A stretch of DNA of 64,000 nt from Oceanobacillus massiliensis str. N'diop (GCF_000285495.1 NZ_HE610978.1:382031-446030), one strand, 5' to 3'; positions 17,625 to 28,446 are shown, counted from the first letter of the stretch. Notes: a model not told the origin generated them from the sequence alone. Translations and numbers: made by a program.

Positions 17625-19970
17625 CTATCGGAGTTCGATTACAGTAACCCCGCTTCCACCTTCATTGCTTTCTCCAGCCTTTGCTGAAGCAATATGCGGA
17701 TGGCGTTTTACGTACTCCTGTACCCCTTTGCGTAAAGCCCCTGTCCCTTTTCCGTGGATAATGGATGCTTTGGAGTAGCCCGCGAGCAGAACATCATCGA
17801 TATATTTCTCAAGCTTTAACAATGCATCTTCATAACGCTCCCCCCGCAAATCAAGTTCAGCACTGACATGGAAATTGGATCCTTTTATCGTTGCAACGGG
17901 TTTTTGAATGGTTTGTTTCTGTTTACCCAATAATTGCAGGTCGCTTCTTTTGACCTTCACTTTCATAATTCCGACCTGTACCATATACTCATTGTCACTT
18001 ACCTTTTCCAATACCTCGCCTTTTTGATTTACAGTCAATAATTTAATTTCATCTCCAGGTTTAAGGTTCTGCTTTTCTTTCGCCACCGGTTCTGTCTGCT
18101 TCGATTGCTTTCTGGAGAGATTCGGCTGCGCTTCCTCGAGCATTTTCTTGGCTTCGATCCACTCGTGTTCCTTTAAAGTAACATTGGTTTTCATTTGACG
18201 GATCTCATTCACAATCAACTCTGCTTCTTCGCGTGCTTGCGACAATGCCTTCTCCGCTTTTTCCTCTGCCTTTTTATAAAGGGTTTCCTTTTTCTGTTCT
18301 AACTGTTTCCATTCTCTCATAATCTCTTCACGAAGTTGTTCACTTTCCAGCAAAATTTCATGTGCCTGCTCATAATCTCTCTCCGCATCAAGCTGAGACT
18401 TTTCCAAAGAAGCGATCATGGTTTCCACACTTTTAGAATCTGCTCCCACAAGACCCTTCGCTCGATCAATGATTTGTTCATCCAGTCCCAGACGCTTGGA
18501 AATTTCAAACGCATTGCTTCGCCCCGGCACACCTATCAATAGTCTATAGGTAGGCTTCAATGTTTCCACATTGAACTCTACGGAAGCATTCACGACATTT
18601 TCGCGATTATAGCCATATGCCTTTAATTCAGGATAATGCGTTGTTGCGATAACCCTCGCCTCTCGGGAAACCACTTCATCCAAAATGGACATAGCGAGAG
18701 CAGCTCCCTCCTGCGGGTCTGTTCCTGATCCAAGTTCATCAAACAGAACAAGTGACCTGTAATCTACTTTTTTGATAATATCCACAATATTTGTCATGTG
18801 TGAAGAAAATGTACTCAAATTCTGTTCGATTGACTGTTCATCACCGATATCTGCAAATACTTCTTCAAATACGGCCATTTCACATCCGTCCAGTGCCGGG
18901 ATCTGTAATCCGGACTGTGCCATTAATGTACATAGTCCAATCATTTTCAGAGTGACCGTTTTACCGCCTGTATTCGGTCCCGTAATTACAATCGATGTAT
19001 AGGTTTTTCCTATTTCCACATCATTTGCGACAACCTCATTTATGGGAATTAAGGGGTGTCTGGCCTGCTGCATTTTAATATAGCCCCGGTCATTTATCTT
19101 AGGTCTTGAAGCTTTCATAAGATTGCCCAATTTTGCACGTGCAAACATAAAGTCAATCTTTCCCAGCACCGTTACATTCTCATACAAATCCCGTTCAAAG
19201 CTAGCAATATGTTCACTGAGCTCTTTAAGAATCTGTTCAATTTCCTGCTGTTCCTTGCTGATTGCCTCATGCAGCTGGTTATTTAAGTCCACAACAGCCT
19301 TCGGTTCCATAAACAAAGTCTGGCCGGAAGAAGACTGGTCATGAACGATTCCGCCTATTGTTCCTCTATATTCCTGCTTGACTGGCAGTACATATCGGTC
19401 ATTCCGTATGGTTACGATAGCATCTGAAAGCATACTGCTATTGTTTCTCGTATAACTCTCAAGCTTTTCCCGGATTCGGTTTTCATACGTACGGATTGAA
19501 CTCCTGATACTGCGAAGTTTGGCAGATGCGCTGTCCATCATATGTCCATGGTCATCGATACAGCTCTTAATATGCTGCTCAAGCTCTCTTAGTGGTGTAA
19601 TTCTATCCACTAATTCTTCTAAAACAGGCAGCTCCGGTTCCTCCAGATTCTCAATAAATGCCTTTACCTGTCTGCCGCCGTAGACAGTGTTGGCAACATC
19701 CAGACATTCTTCACCTGACAGAATACCCCCTATCGCACTGCGCTTCAGACTCTCCCGGATATCCGTAATTCCTCCCAGCGGAATGGCTTTATCCAAGCGG
19801 ACAATCGACGCTGCTTCATCTGTCTCCTGCTGCAGCTGAATGACTTCAGCCAAATCGGTCGATGGCTTTAATTGGGATACCTGGTCTTTGCCAAGCGACG
19901 TTGCTGCTTGACTATTCAGTTGTTCTATTATTTTTTTGAATTCAAGTACACGGAGAATCCGTTCATTCAT
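17625..19970 (-). CDS. mutS2: MutS2 endonuclease / ribosome-rescue ATPase
   Basis: This 781-residue protein has a MutS-type core and ATPase and a C-terminal Smr nuclease. Walker A is GPNTGGKT (331-338), Walker B is [13 protein letters not shown], and [11 protein letters not shown] follows. A long Glu/Lys-rich coiled coil (about 515-630) precedes the KOW-like segment and the Smr domain (from about 705: [12 protein letters not shown], then [10 protein letters not shown]). The family suppresses homologous recombination and, in B. subtilis, acts on collided ribosomes. It lies downstream of polX, 48 bases away, on the same strand. Confidence 0.97.
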   Translation of the reverse strand: MNERILRVLEFKKIIEQLNSQAATSLGKDQVSQLKPSTDLAEVIQLQQETDEAASIVRLDKAIPLGGITDIRESLKRSAIGGILSGEECLDVANTVYGGRQVKAFIENLEEPELPVLEELVDRITPLRELEQHIKSCIDDHGHMMDSASAKLRSIRSSIRTYENRIREKLESYTRNNSSMLSDAIVTIRNDRYVLPVKQEYRGTIGGIVHDQSSSGQTLFMEPKAVVDLNNQLHEAISKEQQEIEQILKELSEHIASFERDLYENVTVLGKIDFMFARAKLGNLMKASRPKINDRGYIKMQQARHPLIPINEVVANDVEIGKTYTSIVITGPNTGGKTVTLKMIGLCTLMAQSGLQIPALDGCEMAVFEEVFADIGDEQSIEQNLSTFSSHMTNIVDIIKKVDYRSLVLFDELGSGTDPQEGAALAMSILDEVVSREARVIATTHYPELKAYGYNRENVVNASVEFNVETLKPTYRLLIGVPGRSNAFEISKRLGLDEQIIDRAKGLVGADSKSVETMIASLEKSQLDAERDYEQAHEILLESEQLREEIMREWKQLEQKKETLYKKAEEKAEKALSQAREEAELIVNEIRQMKTNVTLKEHEWIEAKKMLEEAQPNLSRKQSKQTEPVAKEKQNLKPGDEIKLLTVNQKGEVLEKVSDNEYMVQVGIMKVKVKRSDLQLLGKQKQTIQKPVATIKGSNFHVSAELDLRGERYEDALLKLEKYIDDVLLAGYSKASIIHGKGTGALRKGVQEYVKRHPHIASAKAGESNEGGSGVTVIELR

Positions 19971-20018
19971 TCTTATTGCTCCTTTAACTATTAACTAGTC
20001 TTCATCATAATAATCCGA

Positions 20019-21737
20019 TTATTTATTTCGATTAAAGTAATCCATCAGCTTCTCTTTCGTCCATGTATTCATGACTGTTTCTTTTTCAATCCAGCCTTTT
20101 CGCGCAACACCGACACCATATGCCATATGATCAAGCATTGGGTAGCTGTGTGCATCTGTATTGATTGCCAATGTGGCACCGGCTTCCTGAGCTTTCCTTA
20201 CCCAATCCGAAGAAAGATCCAGACGATTCGGGTTAGCATTGATTTCCAGAGCTGTGCTGGTTTCCTTCGCTTTTTCAATCAGCTTATCAACGTCAACCTT
20301 ATAACCAGGACGCCTTCCAATCAATCTCCCGGTTGGATGTGCGATAAGTGACACATACGGATTTTCCAGAGCAGAATATAACCGTTTCATTATTTTCTCT
20401 TCAGATTGACTGAAACTGGAATGGATAGCTCCAATCACGTAATCCATTTCACGGAGGAACTCATTTGAAAAATCCAGTGTCCCATCCGGCAGAATATCCA
20501 TTTCCACACCGGCAAATATATGAAAATCGTCAAATGTTTCATTCAAAGCAGCGATTTCCTCATGCTGTTTTCTTAATCTCGCTTCATCCAGTCCATTTGC
20601 TACGCGAAGGTATTTGGAATGATCGGTTATAGCCATATAGGAGTAACCTTTTTCTCTGACCCGCTTCACCATTTCTTCAAGCGACTGCGCACCATCGCTC
20701 CATGTTGTATGCATATGAAGGTCGCCTTTTATGTCCTTTAGTTCAATCAGCCGTTTCTCCGCTTTAAATGCTTCAATCTCACCTGTGTTTTCTCTTACCT
20801 CTGGCGGAATGAAAGTCAGATTGAAATGCTCGAAAAAATCCTTTTCCGTCGAAAAAGTGAGCACTTCATTCGTATCCTCCACTTCAACACCATATTCGCT
20901 GATTTTTTCGCCGCGCGACTTCGCCAGCTGTCTTAATGCTACATTATGATCCTTTGAACCAGTGAAATGATGCAGAGTCGTTGCGAATTCATCTTTTGAA
21001 ACCAGTCTGAAATCAACATTGATATCATATACTTCCTCAAGGGTCACAGAAACCTTCGTATCCCCCTTGGCTATAACATCTTTTATGTCCGGAATTGCAA
21101 GCAGGCCATCTCTTACCGCTGCAGGATCTGAAGTGGCAATGATGAAATCAAGGTCTTTGATCGTTTCCCGCATTCTCCGTAAGCTTCCCGCACGAGAAAA
21201 TGCGTCAATCCCGTCCATTTCTGTAAGATATCCTTCAATCTTTTCAGCAACAGGCAGCATAATTGCGATTGGCAGCCGTTCTGGTCTTTTGCCTGCTTCC
21301 TCCAATGCCGCTGCAATTTTCTCTGCAGTTTTCTTCCCAAAACCCGCAAGACTTTCAACTTTTCCGCTGAGACAGGCTGCCTTTAGTGAATCAGCATCCA
21401 CAACTTCCAGTTCTTGATATAGCTTGGACAGTTTTTTGCCTCCGAGACCAGGAAGGTTCAACAAAGGAATCAATCCAGGAGGTACCTCCTCTGTCAATGT
21501 TTTCAGGGTTTCCGACTCTCCCATTTCAACAAATTCCTCAATTACCGCACTTGTCCCTTTTCCAATTCCTTTTATTTTTGTAAAATCATCTATTTCGGAC
21601 AATGACCTGTCATCGGTTTCAAGTGCCTGTGCTGCTTTTCTATATGCGGATATTTTAAAAGGATTTTCTCCCTTCAGCTCCAAATACACTGCTATTTTTT
21701 CAAGTAATTTTATAATATCTTTTTTATTAATTGCCAA
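20019..21737 (-). CDS. polX: Family X DNA polymerase with PHP domain
   Basis: PolX is a repair polymerase with a 3'-5' exonuclease. The 572-residue protein has an N-terminal 8-kDa lyase-like domain (ENPFKISAYRKAAQAL), helix-hairpin-helix repeats (KIKGIGKGTS, LPGLGGKKL, LAGFGKKTAEKI), the nucleotidyltransferase block SRAGSLRRMRETIKDLDFI, and a C-terminal PHP domain with GDLHMHTTWSDGA, ITDHSKY, GVEMDI and NTDAHSYP metal ligands. The start is a TTG at 21737, matching the family N-terminus and placed after AAAGGCAGG. Frames further upstream run into a terminator. Confidence 0.93.
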   Translation of the reverse strand: MAINKKDIIKLLEKIAVYLELKGENPFKISAYRKAAQALETDDRSLSEIDDFTKIKGIGKGTSAVIEEFVEMGESETLKTLTEEVPPGLIPLLNLPGLGGKKLSKLYQELEVVDADSLKAACLSGKVESLAGFGKKTAEKIAAALEEAGKRPERLPIAIMLPVAEKIEGYLTEMDGIDAFSRAGSLRRMRETIKDLDFIIATSDPAAVRDGLLAIPDIKDVIAKGDTKVSVTLEEVYDINVDFRLVSKDEFATTLHHFTGSKDHNVALRQLAKSRGEKISEYGVEVEDTNEVLTFSTEKDFFEHFNLTFIPPEVRENTGEIEAFKAEKRLIELKDIKGDLHMHTTWSDGAQSLEEMVKRVREKGYSYMAITDHSKYLRVANGLDEARLRKQHEEIAALNETFDDFHIFAGVEMDILPDGTLDFSNEFLREMDYVIGAIHSSFSQSEEKIMKRLYSALENPYVSLIAHPTGRLIGRRPGYKVDVDKLIEKAKETSTALEINANPNRLDLSSDWVRKAQEAGATLAINTDAHSYPMLDHMAYGVGVARKGWIEKETVMNTWTKEKLMDYFNRNK

Positions 21738-21763
21738 TTTATTAGCCTGCCTTTCTAATCTAT

Positions 21764-21842
21764 AAAAAGACTGATCCATGGTGGTTAAATACAATTGTAT
21801 ATCACATACAAGGTATCCCCTACTACAATGAATCAGTCTTTT
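21764..21842 (-). terminator. Terminator after cvpA with structured loop
   Basis: AAAAGACTGAT pairs with ATCAGTCTTTTT around a 55-base loop that itself contains a TTGTAT/ATACAA hairpin. It ends the zapA-cvpA transcript before polX. Confidence 0.75.
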
Positions 21843-21852
21843 GAAATACTAT

Positions 21853-22404
21853 CTAACCTTGACTGCCTTCTATATAAGTAAACCATAGATCAAGGATTTT
21901 CTCAGAGAAAAACGGTGTCTGTTCAATAATAAACAATGCCATGGATGAATTGTTTATCGCGTTCTGAATGGCTTCCACCGGTGTCAGTACCAATATATAA
22001 AGTATAATGAACATAATTAAGTACACTTCCAGAAATCCTAAAATGGCACCAAGCAATTTATTTACCGAATTTATAATTGGAATCGATGCGACAAAATCAA
22101 GCATAGAAGCGATAATCTGCAATATAATTTTCACCGCAAAGAAAATAATGGCAAATGCGATGGCATTATAAAATGCTGTTTCAAGCGGCATCGCCTGCAG
22201 GAAATCAGCCCAGGCACTTTCATTCGACAATTCAGGATAGGGAATCCAAAGCGCCAATTCAGCTCCCAGTTCATCATAATACATCACAGCAACAATAAAT
22301 GCCGCAATGTAACCGATCAAGTGAATCAATTGTAAAATAAAACCTCTCTTTAAACCCATTAAAAATCCAAAAATCAAAAATAAAAATATAATCAAACTCA
22401 ACAT
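21853..22404 (-). CDS. CvpA family membrane protein
   Basis: This 183-residue CvpA/colicin V production-type protein has four predicted membrane helices (about 2-20, 26-45, 75-98, 116-138). An acidic external loop lies between the second and third. Recognisable family features are the glycine-rich GFLMGLKRGF near the N-terminus and the LLGAILGFLEVYLI helix. It starts 4 bases after the zapA stop, so the two are co-transcribed as in other Bacillaceae (YshB). Its cellular role is not established; CvpA homologues have been linked to envelope integrity. Confidence 0.9.
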   Translation of the reverse strand: MLSLIIFLFLIFGFLMGLKRGFILQLIHLIGYIAAFIVAVMYYDELGAELALWIPYPELSNESAWADFLQAMPLETAFYNAIAFAIIFFAVKIILQIIASMLDFVASIPIINSVNKLLGAILGFLEVYLIMFIILYILVLTPVEAIQNAINNSSMALFIIEQTPFFSEKILDLWFTYIEGSQG

Positions 22405-22407
22405 ATC

Positions 22408-22671
22408 TTACTTATCCTCTTTCTTTCTAAGCGATCCCAGCAGTGTTGCGTAATCTTCTTTTAGTTTCAGGTAATCGTTCATCGTATTTACAGCGGTTAA
22501 GACTGCTAGACTAGCTGTATCCAACTGTTTATTCACATTATGGATATCCTTCATCTTTTGATCTACAAGGCTTGCAACAAGCCGCACATGGCTTGCTGAT
22601 TCTGTTCCTATTATCGTATATGTTCGATTATGTATATCCACTGTTATGCGCTGCTTTTCGCCCTGGCTCAT
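22408..22671 (-). CDS. zapA: Cell division protein ZapA
   Basis: ZapA is a small FtsZ-ring stabiliser. The 87-residue protein has the N-terminal globular part RITVDIHNRTYTIIG and a C-terminal coiled coil (about 35-85) containing LVDQKMKDI and ASLAVLTAVNTMNDYLKL. ATG 22671 is preceded by AGGAGG at 7 bases; an ATG 33 bases upstream lacks such a site. It is the first gene of zapA-cvpA and is divergent from rnhC. Confidence 0.95.
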   Translation of the reverse strand: MSQGEKQRITVDIHNRTYTIIGTESASHVRLVASLVDQKMKDIHNVNKQLDTASLAVLTAVNTMNDYLKLKEDYATLLGSLRKKEDK

Positions 22672-22797
22672 GCTGCTACCTCCTGCCGACAAAAAATTCT
22701 CCACTTAATAGTAACATGAAGTTCTTGCAAAAAGAAGTATTTCATTATGTTTGCCATTTTGCTATAGTGACTATAGGTAATGAATGGAGAGATACTT

Positions 22798-23724
22798 ATG
22801 GGACAAGAGGTACACGTATTGCCTATGCAAACAATCAAGAAAATGCAGGTACATTATCAAGCAGCACTGACTTCAACACCGGCCGGAGCTGTTTTTCGTG
22901 CCAAAACCCCTGCAGCGGTCATTACTGCTTACAAGTCCGGAAAAGTCCTGTTTCAGGGAAGTTCACCTGAAGCAGAATCCGGTAAGTGGAGTTCCATACC
23001 AGCACAACCGGGGCAAAAGAAAACAATAAAGAAAACTGCAAGCTATGCACCTGAACAAAGTCTTTTTACAAGCAGTCACATCGGTTCGGATGAAGCTGGA
23101 ACCGGTGATTATTTCGGCCCAATTACCGTGGCAGCTGTCTATCTTGACAAATCACAGATTCCTTTGCTGAAAGAACTTGGTGTTAAAGATTCAAAGAACC
23201 TGACAGATCCTGTCATTTCAAAACTGGCAAAAGAAATCGTCAGGCTGCAGATACCGTATTCATTGTTGGTGCTGCATAATGAAAAATACAATCTGCTTCA
23301 GAAAAAGGGATGGTCACAAGGAAAGATGAAAGCGATGCTGCATCATCACGCAATCCGTAAGCTGCAAAAGAAAATCGGCAATGCGGAGCTTGAAGGAATC
23401 CTGATCGACCAGTTCTGTGAACCAACCATATACAGCAGACATATCGGGTCCGAGAAACAGACACTGCCGGATAAAACCTTTTTTATTACAAAGGCTGAGA
23501 GTCATTCCATCGCTGTTGCAGCTGCATCCATTATCGCAAGGTCGCGTTTTGTGAAGGAAATGGACAAACTATCTGGAATCATCGGTCAGGAGCTGCCAAA
23601 AGGAGCTTCCAGCAAAGTGGACCAGGCCATTGCAGGCATTATCCGGGCTAATGGCCATGATATCCTGAACACCTGTGCCAAAACACATTTTGCAAATACA
23701 GCTAAAGCAACTAAATATCTGTAA
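22798..23724 (+). CDS. rnhC: Ribonuclease HIII
   Basis: RNase HIII degrades the RNA strand of RNA-DNA hybrids. The 308-residue protein has an N-terminal TBP-like substrate-binding domain (about 1-85) and the RNase H fold starting at SHIGSDEAGTGDYFGPI, with Asp98, Glu99 and later Asp (ILIDQF) as catalytic residues. SIAVAAASIIAR matches the conserved Ser/Ala block. ATG 22798 follows GGAGAG at 6 bases; an ATG at 22780 has no good ribosome site. ung follows 39 bases later on the same strand. Confidence 0.96.
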   Translation: MGQEVHVLPMQTIKKMQVHYQAALTSTPAGAVFRAKTPAAVITAYKSGKVLFQGSSPEAESGKWSSIPAQPGQKKTIKKTASYAPEQSLFTSSHIGSDEAGTGDYFGPITVAAVYLDKSQIPLLKELGVKDSKNLTDPVISKLAKEIVRLQIPYSLLVLHNEKYNLLQKKGWSQGKMKAMLHHHAIRKLQKKIGNAELEGILIDQFCEPTIYSRHIGSEKQTLPDKTFFITKAESHSIAVAAASIIARSRFVKEMDKLSGIIGQELPKGASSKVDQAIAGIIRANGHDILNTCAKTHFANTAKATKYL

Positions 23725-23763
23725 ATCGGGTATACACATTAATAAAAACAGGAATGAGAGATT

Positions 23764-24461
23764 ATGGATAAACATATTTTAACTAACGATTGGGCTGAAT
23801 TGCTGGAGGATGAGTTCAGCAAACCCTATTATCTTGAACTTCGCAGCTTCCTAAAAGCAGAATATCGCACCCATACCATTTATCCTGAGATGGATAATAT
23901 CTTTAATGCACTGCACTACACGCCGTTTCACAGCGTCAAGGTTGTCATCCTTGGACAGGATCCCTACCATGGACCAGATCAGGCACATGGTTTGAGCTTT
24001 TCAGTGAAGCCCGAAGTCAAACTGCCCCCCTCACTGAAAAACATATTTAAAGAATTGCAGAACGACCTCGGCATCCCCATGCCCAGTCATGGTTATCTGA
24101 TGTCTTGGGCGAGGCAGGGAGTTCTTCTGCTAAATACAGTATTGACCGTAAGAGCGCACCAGGCCCATTCCCACAAGGGAAAAGGCTGGGAAAACTTTAC
24201 CGATCAAGTAATTGCTGCTCTGAACAAAAAACAGACCCAGTCATTTATATGCTATGGGGCAGCGCTGCACAAAGCAAAGAAAAACTGATTGATACGTCCA
24301 AACACTATATTATCCGATCTGTACATCCAAGCCCGTTATCAGCACACAGAGGATTCTTTGGCAGCAAACCTTTTTCCGAAGCCAATCAACTGCTGAAAAA
24401 AATGGGGAAAGATCAGATTGACTGGGAGCTTCCAGAAAAAAATGAGATTAAAAAAGCATAA
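23764..24461 (+). pseudogene. ung: Uracil-DNA glycosylase with a one-base frameshift
   Basis: Residues 1-156 are a normal family-1 uracil-DNA glycosylase, with the catalytic GQDPYHG (Asp66) and [10 protein letters not shown]. At the A6 run 24236-24241 the frame is lost and ends at 24288. The remaining part continues in another frame as [20 protein letters not shown], with the leucine-loop motif [13 protein letters not shown], and stops at 24461. One extra A (A7) restores a 232-residue protein with the expected [13 protein letters not shown]. As written the enzyme would lack its DNA-insertion loop and be dead. A homopolymer error is likely. Confidence 0.88.
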
Positions 24462-24496
24462 GTGGAAACCCATTCCAGGGCCTGCTTATGCTTTTT
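24452..24496 (+). terminator. Terminator after ung
   Basis: AAAAGCATAAG pairs with CTTATGCTTTTT across a 22-base loop. The first arm overlaps the ung stop codon. Confidence 0.85.
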
Positions 24497-24579
24497 CTAT
24501 TTCTGCAGACAGTAAAGCAATTTGCTGTCTCCACTCCTTACAGACACCATCTGCAATGCATTTCGATTATTCTCCCACT

Positions 24580-24613
24580 AAAAATATAGGCATTCCCCAA
24601 GGAGAATGCCTAT
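24580..24613 (-). terminator. Terminator after pheT
   Basis: The stem ATAGGCATTC / GAATGCCTAT with an 8-base loop is followed on the minus strand by ATTTTTAG. It lies 4 bases after the pheT stop. Confidence 0.9.
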
Positions 24614-24616
24614 TTA

Positions 24617-27046
24617 TTATGATCTTACGTACGCTCCAAATTTTTCATTTACTGCATGAAGGATATGCTGATATGATTCTTCCACTTCATCATCCTTCAA
24701 TGTTTTATCCGGATGCTGATAGAGCAGGCTATAGGCAATTGATTTCTTGCCTTCCTCAAGATTTGCACCTTGATATACGTCAAAGATTTCCACTTTATTG
24801 ACAAGCGGCGCACCAACTGACTCAATCAGTTCTTTCACATCCCCAGCATGGATTCCTTCATCAAGGATAAAAGCAATATCACGGGCAACGGAAGGATACT
24901 TCGGAATCTGAGTGTAGGAAGGCACATCCTCAAACGCTTCAAATACTGCTTCCAGGTTGATGTCCATTACATAGGTTTCTTTCAGGTCAAGTTTCTTTGC
25001 AAGGGAAGGATGCACTTGTCCGATAAAGCCAACTGTCTGCCCATTCATTTCCAGTACTGCACTGCGCCCCGGATGCATATCGGCCAGTTTTGCCTGACGG
25101 AAAGCCACGTCAAGTTCCAAGTAATCAAACAGTCCTTCAACGATACCTTTTACAACGTAAAAATCAACTTCTTTCTTTTCCTGCTGCCAGGAATGGTCAA
25201 CCCATTTGCCTGTTAGTGCTGCTGAAAGACGCAATTTCTCATCCGGCTGTTTGCTTATCTCTGATTCACTTGAAACGAAGACAGTTCCCACCTCATAAAA
25301 ACCCAGATTCGCTTGGTTTCTCGCATTGTTATAGGAGAGTACACGAAGAACTTCCGGCAGTACACTTTGACGAAGATATTTATGTTCTTCACTCATCGGC
25401 ATTGCTAGAGAAACTGGTGATACTGCCTTTTCCTTGATCTCTGGTGAAATCAATCTGTCTATATTTGCTGCATCTGTCAGCGAATAAGTCATCGTTTCTG
25501 ACAGACCAGTGCTTTGAATGTATTTATTCACTTTTCGCTTCAGCGATTGTCTAAGTGTTAATGCCCCAGCCTGTGCTTCACCTTGCGGCAGTGTGAATGG
25601 TAAATTGTCATAACCGTAAATCCTTGCGACTTCTTCAAGCATGTCTTCAAAGATTCCAATATCGCCGCGTCGTGTCGGCACTTGGACAGTAAATATATTC
25701 TCTTCCTGTTTAAAATCAAACTTTAGTTTTGTCAGGACAAGGGCAATATCATCTGCAGACATGTCCGTGCCAAGGCGGTCATTGATACGCCAAGTATCTA
25801 CTTCAACTATTTTTTCACTGCGATCCAACTGATCGAATTCTGCTGTACCTGCAGCAACTTTACCATTTGCATATTGCTGCATTAACAGTGCGGCACGGAT
25901 ACCAGCATTTTTGACCCTGTTTGGATCAATTCCTTTTTCAAAACGTGTACTGGACTCGCTTCGCAGCCCCGTCTGCTTGACAGTTCCTCTTACAGACGCG
26001 GAATCGAAATACGCCGCTTCCAGCAATACATTTCTTGTTTCAGCTGTAACTTCAGTGCTGGCTCCGCCCATAACGCCTGCCAATGCAACCGGTTCTGTTC
26101 CATTTGTAATCACAAGGTTTGCCTCTGTCAGGGTGCGTTCCTGTTCATCAAGTGTAACGATTTTCTCACCCTTTGCAGCACGTCTGATTACAACCTTATC
26201 CGATCCGAACTTATCATAATCAAAAGCATGCAATGGCTGACCATATTCCAGCAGCACATAGTTTGTAATATCAACAACATTATTGATTGGACGGATGCCA
26301 GCAGCCATCAGATAATTTCGCATCCATAGCGGTGATGGTTTGATTTCCACATCTTTAATGACGAAGGCACCGTAATAGGGATTCAGATCGGCGGCTTCTA
26401 CTTCTACAGAAACAAAATCTTCTGCTTCCAATTCTTCTGTTATGTTCACAGCCACATCAGGCAATTTGACCGGCTGATTCAGAATGGCACCCGCTTCATA
26501 TGCGACACCTAGCATACTAAGAGCATCGGCACGGTTTGCCAGTACATCCAGCTCCAGAATGGCATCGTTCAAATTAAGCAGCTGTTCGGCACTTTCGCCG
26601 ACAACCGCATCGGATGGGAACACAAAAATCCCTTCAGCAATTTCAGCCGGGACATATTTTTCTTCAATGCCAAGCTCCTTCAAAGAACAAATCATTCCAT
26701 TGGATTCAATTCCTCGCAATTTCACTTTTTTAATCTTAAAGTTTCCCGGCAGCACTGCACCCGGTTTGGCAACAGCGACCTTCTGTCCTCGAGCAATATT
26801 TGGTGCACCACAGATAATCTGCAGTTTCTGATCACCAACATCCACCTGACAGAGATTTAACTTGTCGGCATTTGGGTGCTTTTCACATGACTCTACATAG
26901 CCGACGACCACATCCGTACTTTTTTCTGCTACATATTCCACACCTTCAACTACAATGCCGGACTTCGTAATTTTTGCGGCAAGCTCTTCAGGCGTAAGAT
27001 TTCCAAGATCAACGTAATTTTTCAACCAATTATATGATACTAACAT
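24617..27046 (-). CDS. pheT: Phenylalanyl-tRNA synthetase, beta subunit
   Basis: PheT is the 809-residue large subunit of the (alpha-beta)2 synthetase. The order of domains is a tRNA-binding EMAP-type fold (about 40-150, VGYVESCEKHPNADKLNLCQVDVG in two strands), the B3/B4 editing domain (about 210-400), B5 (about 405-475) and the catalytic-like core. A C-terminal anticodon-binding ferredoxin fold follows (YPSVARDIAFIL to the end). The start is ATG 27046, behind GAGGAGG; thirty upstream codons in frame are leader. It follows pheS by 28 bases, under T-box control. Confidence 0.97.
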   Translation of the reverse strand: MLVSYNWLKNYVDLGNLTPEELAAKITKSGIVVEGVEYVAEKSTDVVVGYVESCEKHPNADKLNLCQVDVGDQKLQIICGAPNIARGQKVAVAKPGAVLPGNFKIKKVKLRGIESNGMICSLKELGIEEKYVPAEIAEGIFVFPSDAVVGESAEQLLNLNDAILELDVLANRADALSMLGVAYEAGAILNQPVKLPDVAVNITEELEAEDFVSVEVEAADLNPYYGAFVIKDVEIKPSPLWMRNYLMAAGIRPINNVVDITNYVLLEYGQPLHAFDYDKFGSDKVVIRRAAKGEKIVTLDEQERTLTEANLVITNGTEPVALAGVMGGASTEVTAETRNVLLEAAYFDSASVRGTVKQTGLRSESSTRFEKGIDPNRVKNAGIRAALLMQQYANGKVAAGTAEFDQLDRSEKIVEVDTWRINDRLGTDMSADDIALVLTKLKFDFKQEENIFTVQVPTRRGDIGIFEDMLEEVARIYGYDNLPFTLPQGEAQAGALTLRQSLKRKVNKYIQSTGLSETMTYSLTDAANIDRLISPEIKEKAVSPVSLAMPMSEEHKYLRQSVLPEVLRVLSYNNARNQANLGFYEVGTVFVSSESEISKQPDEKLRLSAALTGKWVDHSWQQEKKEVDFYVVKGIVEGLFDYLELDVAFRQAKLADMHPGRSAVLEMNGQTVGFIGQVHPSLAKKLDLKETYVMDINLEAVFEAFEDVPSYTQIPKYPSVARDIAFILDEGIHAGDVKELIESVGAPLVNKVEIFDVYQGANLEEGKKSIAYSLLYQHPDKTLKDDEVEESYQHILHAVNEKFGAYVRS

Positions 27047-27074
27047 CTTTAGCTTCCTCCTCTTTGAAATGTTC

Positions 27075-28109
27075 TTATGCGTGGTGATATTGCTTAAGGA
27101 ATCGGATATCATTTGTATAGAACTGACGAATGTCATTCACACCATATTTGAGCATGGCAATCCGCTCCGGCCCCATTCCAAATGCAAATCCGCTGTATTC
27201 TTCAGGATCGTATCCTCCCATTTCAAGTACTCTCGGATGGACCATTCCTCCACCAAGGATTTCAATCCAGCCTGTTCCTTTGCAGACATTGCACCCTTCT
27301 CCATTGCATACCTTGCAGGAAATATCCATTTCAACAGATGGCTCTGTGAACGGGAAGAAACTTGGACGCAGACGAATTTCACGGTCTTCTCCGAACATTT
27401 TCTTGGCAAATGCATCCAGCGTCCCTTTCAAGTCGCTCATACGCACATTTTTATCGACATATAGACCTTCTATTTGCGTAAACTGATGGGAATGGGTTGC
27501 ATCATCTGTATCACGGCGATACACCTTGCCGGGACAAATCATTTTTACTGGCTTCTCCCCTTTGAATTCTCGCATCGTACGTGCTTGTACAGGTGATGTA
27601 TGAGTACGCATCAACAATTCATTGGTAATATAAAATGTATCCTGCATATCGCGTGCCGGATGGTTCTTCGGCAGGTTCAGTGCTTCAAAATTATAAAAAT
27701 CGGTCTCCACTTCCGGACCTTCTCTAATTTCATAGCCCATACCGATAAACAGGTCCTCTATTTCCTCTACAATATTTGTCAAAAGATGGGAACCACCAAC
27801 CTTTACCGGTCGGCCTGGCAGCGTAACATCGATCGTCTCTGCCTGCAATTGCTGCTCCAATTCAGCCTGCTCCAGCTTTTCTGTTTTTTCATCAAGGGAA
27901 ACGGTGATTGCTTCCCGCACCCGGTTGGCAATTTCTCCAACTGCGGGACGTTCTTCCTTGGATAATTTCCCCATACCGCGCAATACACCAGTGAGGGAGC
28001 CTTTCTTACCAAGGTATGCCACTTTAATATCCTGAAGTTCTTTCATATCCTCTGTCTGGTAAATTCTTTCCAGTGCTTCTGCCTGAATTGCCTCCAATTG
28101 TTCTTTCAT
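27075..28109 (-). CDS. pheS: Phenylalanyl-tRNA synthetase, alpha subunit
   Basis: This 344-residue class II catalytic subunit has an N-terminal coiled coil (about 1-85) that binds tRNA. The core contains motif 1 ([11 protein letters not shown]), motif 2 ([22 protein letters not shown], split as strand and loop) and motif 3 ([14 protein letters not shown]). The zinc-type [14 protein letters not shown] segment is present. ATG 28109 follows AAGGAGG; the fifteen codons before it overlap the leader terminator region. It is the first gene of pheST, controlled by a T-box. Confidence 0.97.
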   Translation of the reverse strand: MKEQLEAIQAEALERIYQTEDMKELQDIKVAYLGKKGSLTGVLRGMGKLSKEERPAVGEIANRVREAITVSLDEKTEKLEQAELEQQLQAETIDVTLPGRPVKVGGSHLLTNIVEEIEDLFIGMGYEIREGPEVETDFYNFEALNLPKNHPARDMQDTFYITNELLMRTHTSPVQARTMREFKGEKPVKMICPGKVYRRDTDDATHSHQFTQIEGLYVDKNVRMSDLKGTLDAFAKKMFGEDREIRLRPSFFPFTEPSVEMDISCKVCNGEGCNVCKGTGWIEILGGGMVHPRVLEMGGYDPEEYSGFAFGMGPERIAMLKYGVNDIRQFYTNDIRFLKQYHHA

Positions 28110-28138
28110 TGCTTCATTCCTCCTTGAAATTATGTAAA

Positions 28139-28446
28139 TAAAAAAAGCCTTCATCCCTAAAAAGGGACGAGGCTATTATTTCGCGGTACCACCCTTGTTG
28201 ACAGCTTTGTGCATGCAAAAGACATACAGCTACTGTCCAACTCAAATCTGATAACGGATCTGCATCCGGAACACCTTTACATATAGCTAATGAGAAGCAT
28301 TCGCTTTAGCTATATGGTCCAAGTGCCTGCTCCAGAGTGAATGGTCAGTATTTGATACGATAGAAATGCTTTCAGTCGAGACATTTCCTCCCTGCATCGT
28401 TCTTAATACACTGACAGGCTCCTTCTACGCTTCCATATAATATCTA
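28139..28446 (-). ncRNA. T-box leader of pheST
   Basis: The conserved T-box AGGGTGGTACCGCG (28182-28195, minus strand) pairs with uncharged tRNA. It is followed by a terminator, AGCCTCGTCCCT/AGGGATGAAGGCT plus TTTTTTT (28139-28174). A TTC codon at 28363-28365 in the long Stem I region is a plausible phenylalanine specifier. Uncharged tRNA-Phe would favour read-through into pheST. Confidence 0.95.

Noticed and set aside
28140-28446. S-box or other metabolite riboswitch upstream of pheS
   Set aside because: The T-box core sequence and terminator identify it as a tRNA-sensing T-box leader.
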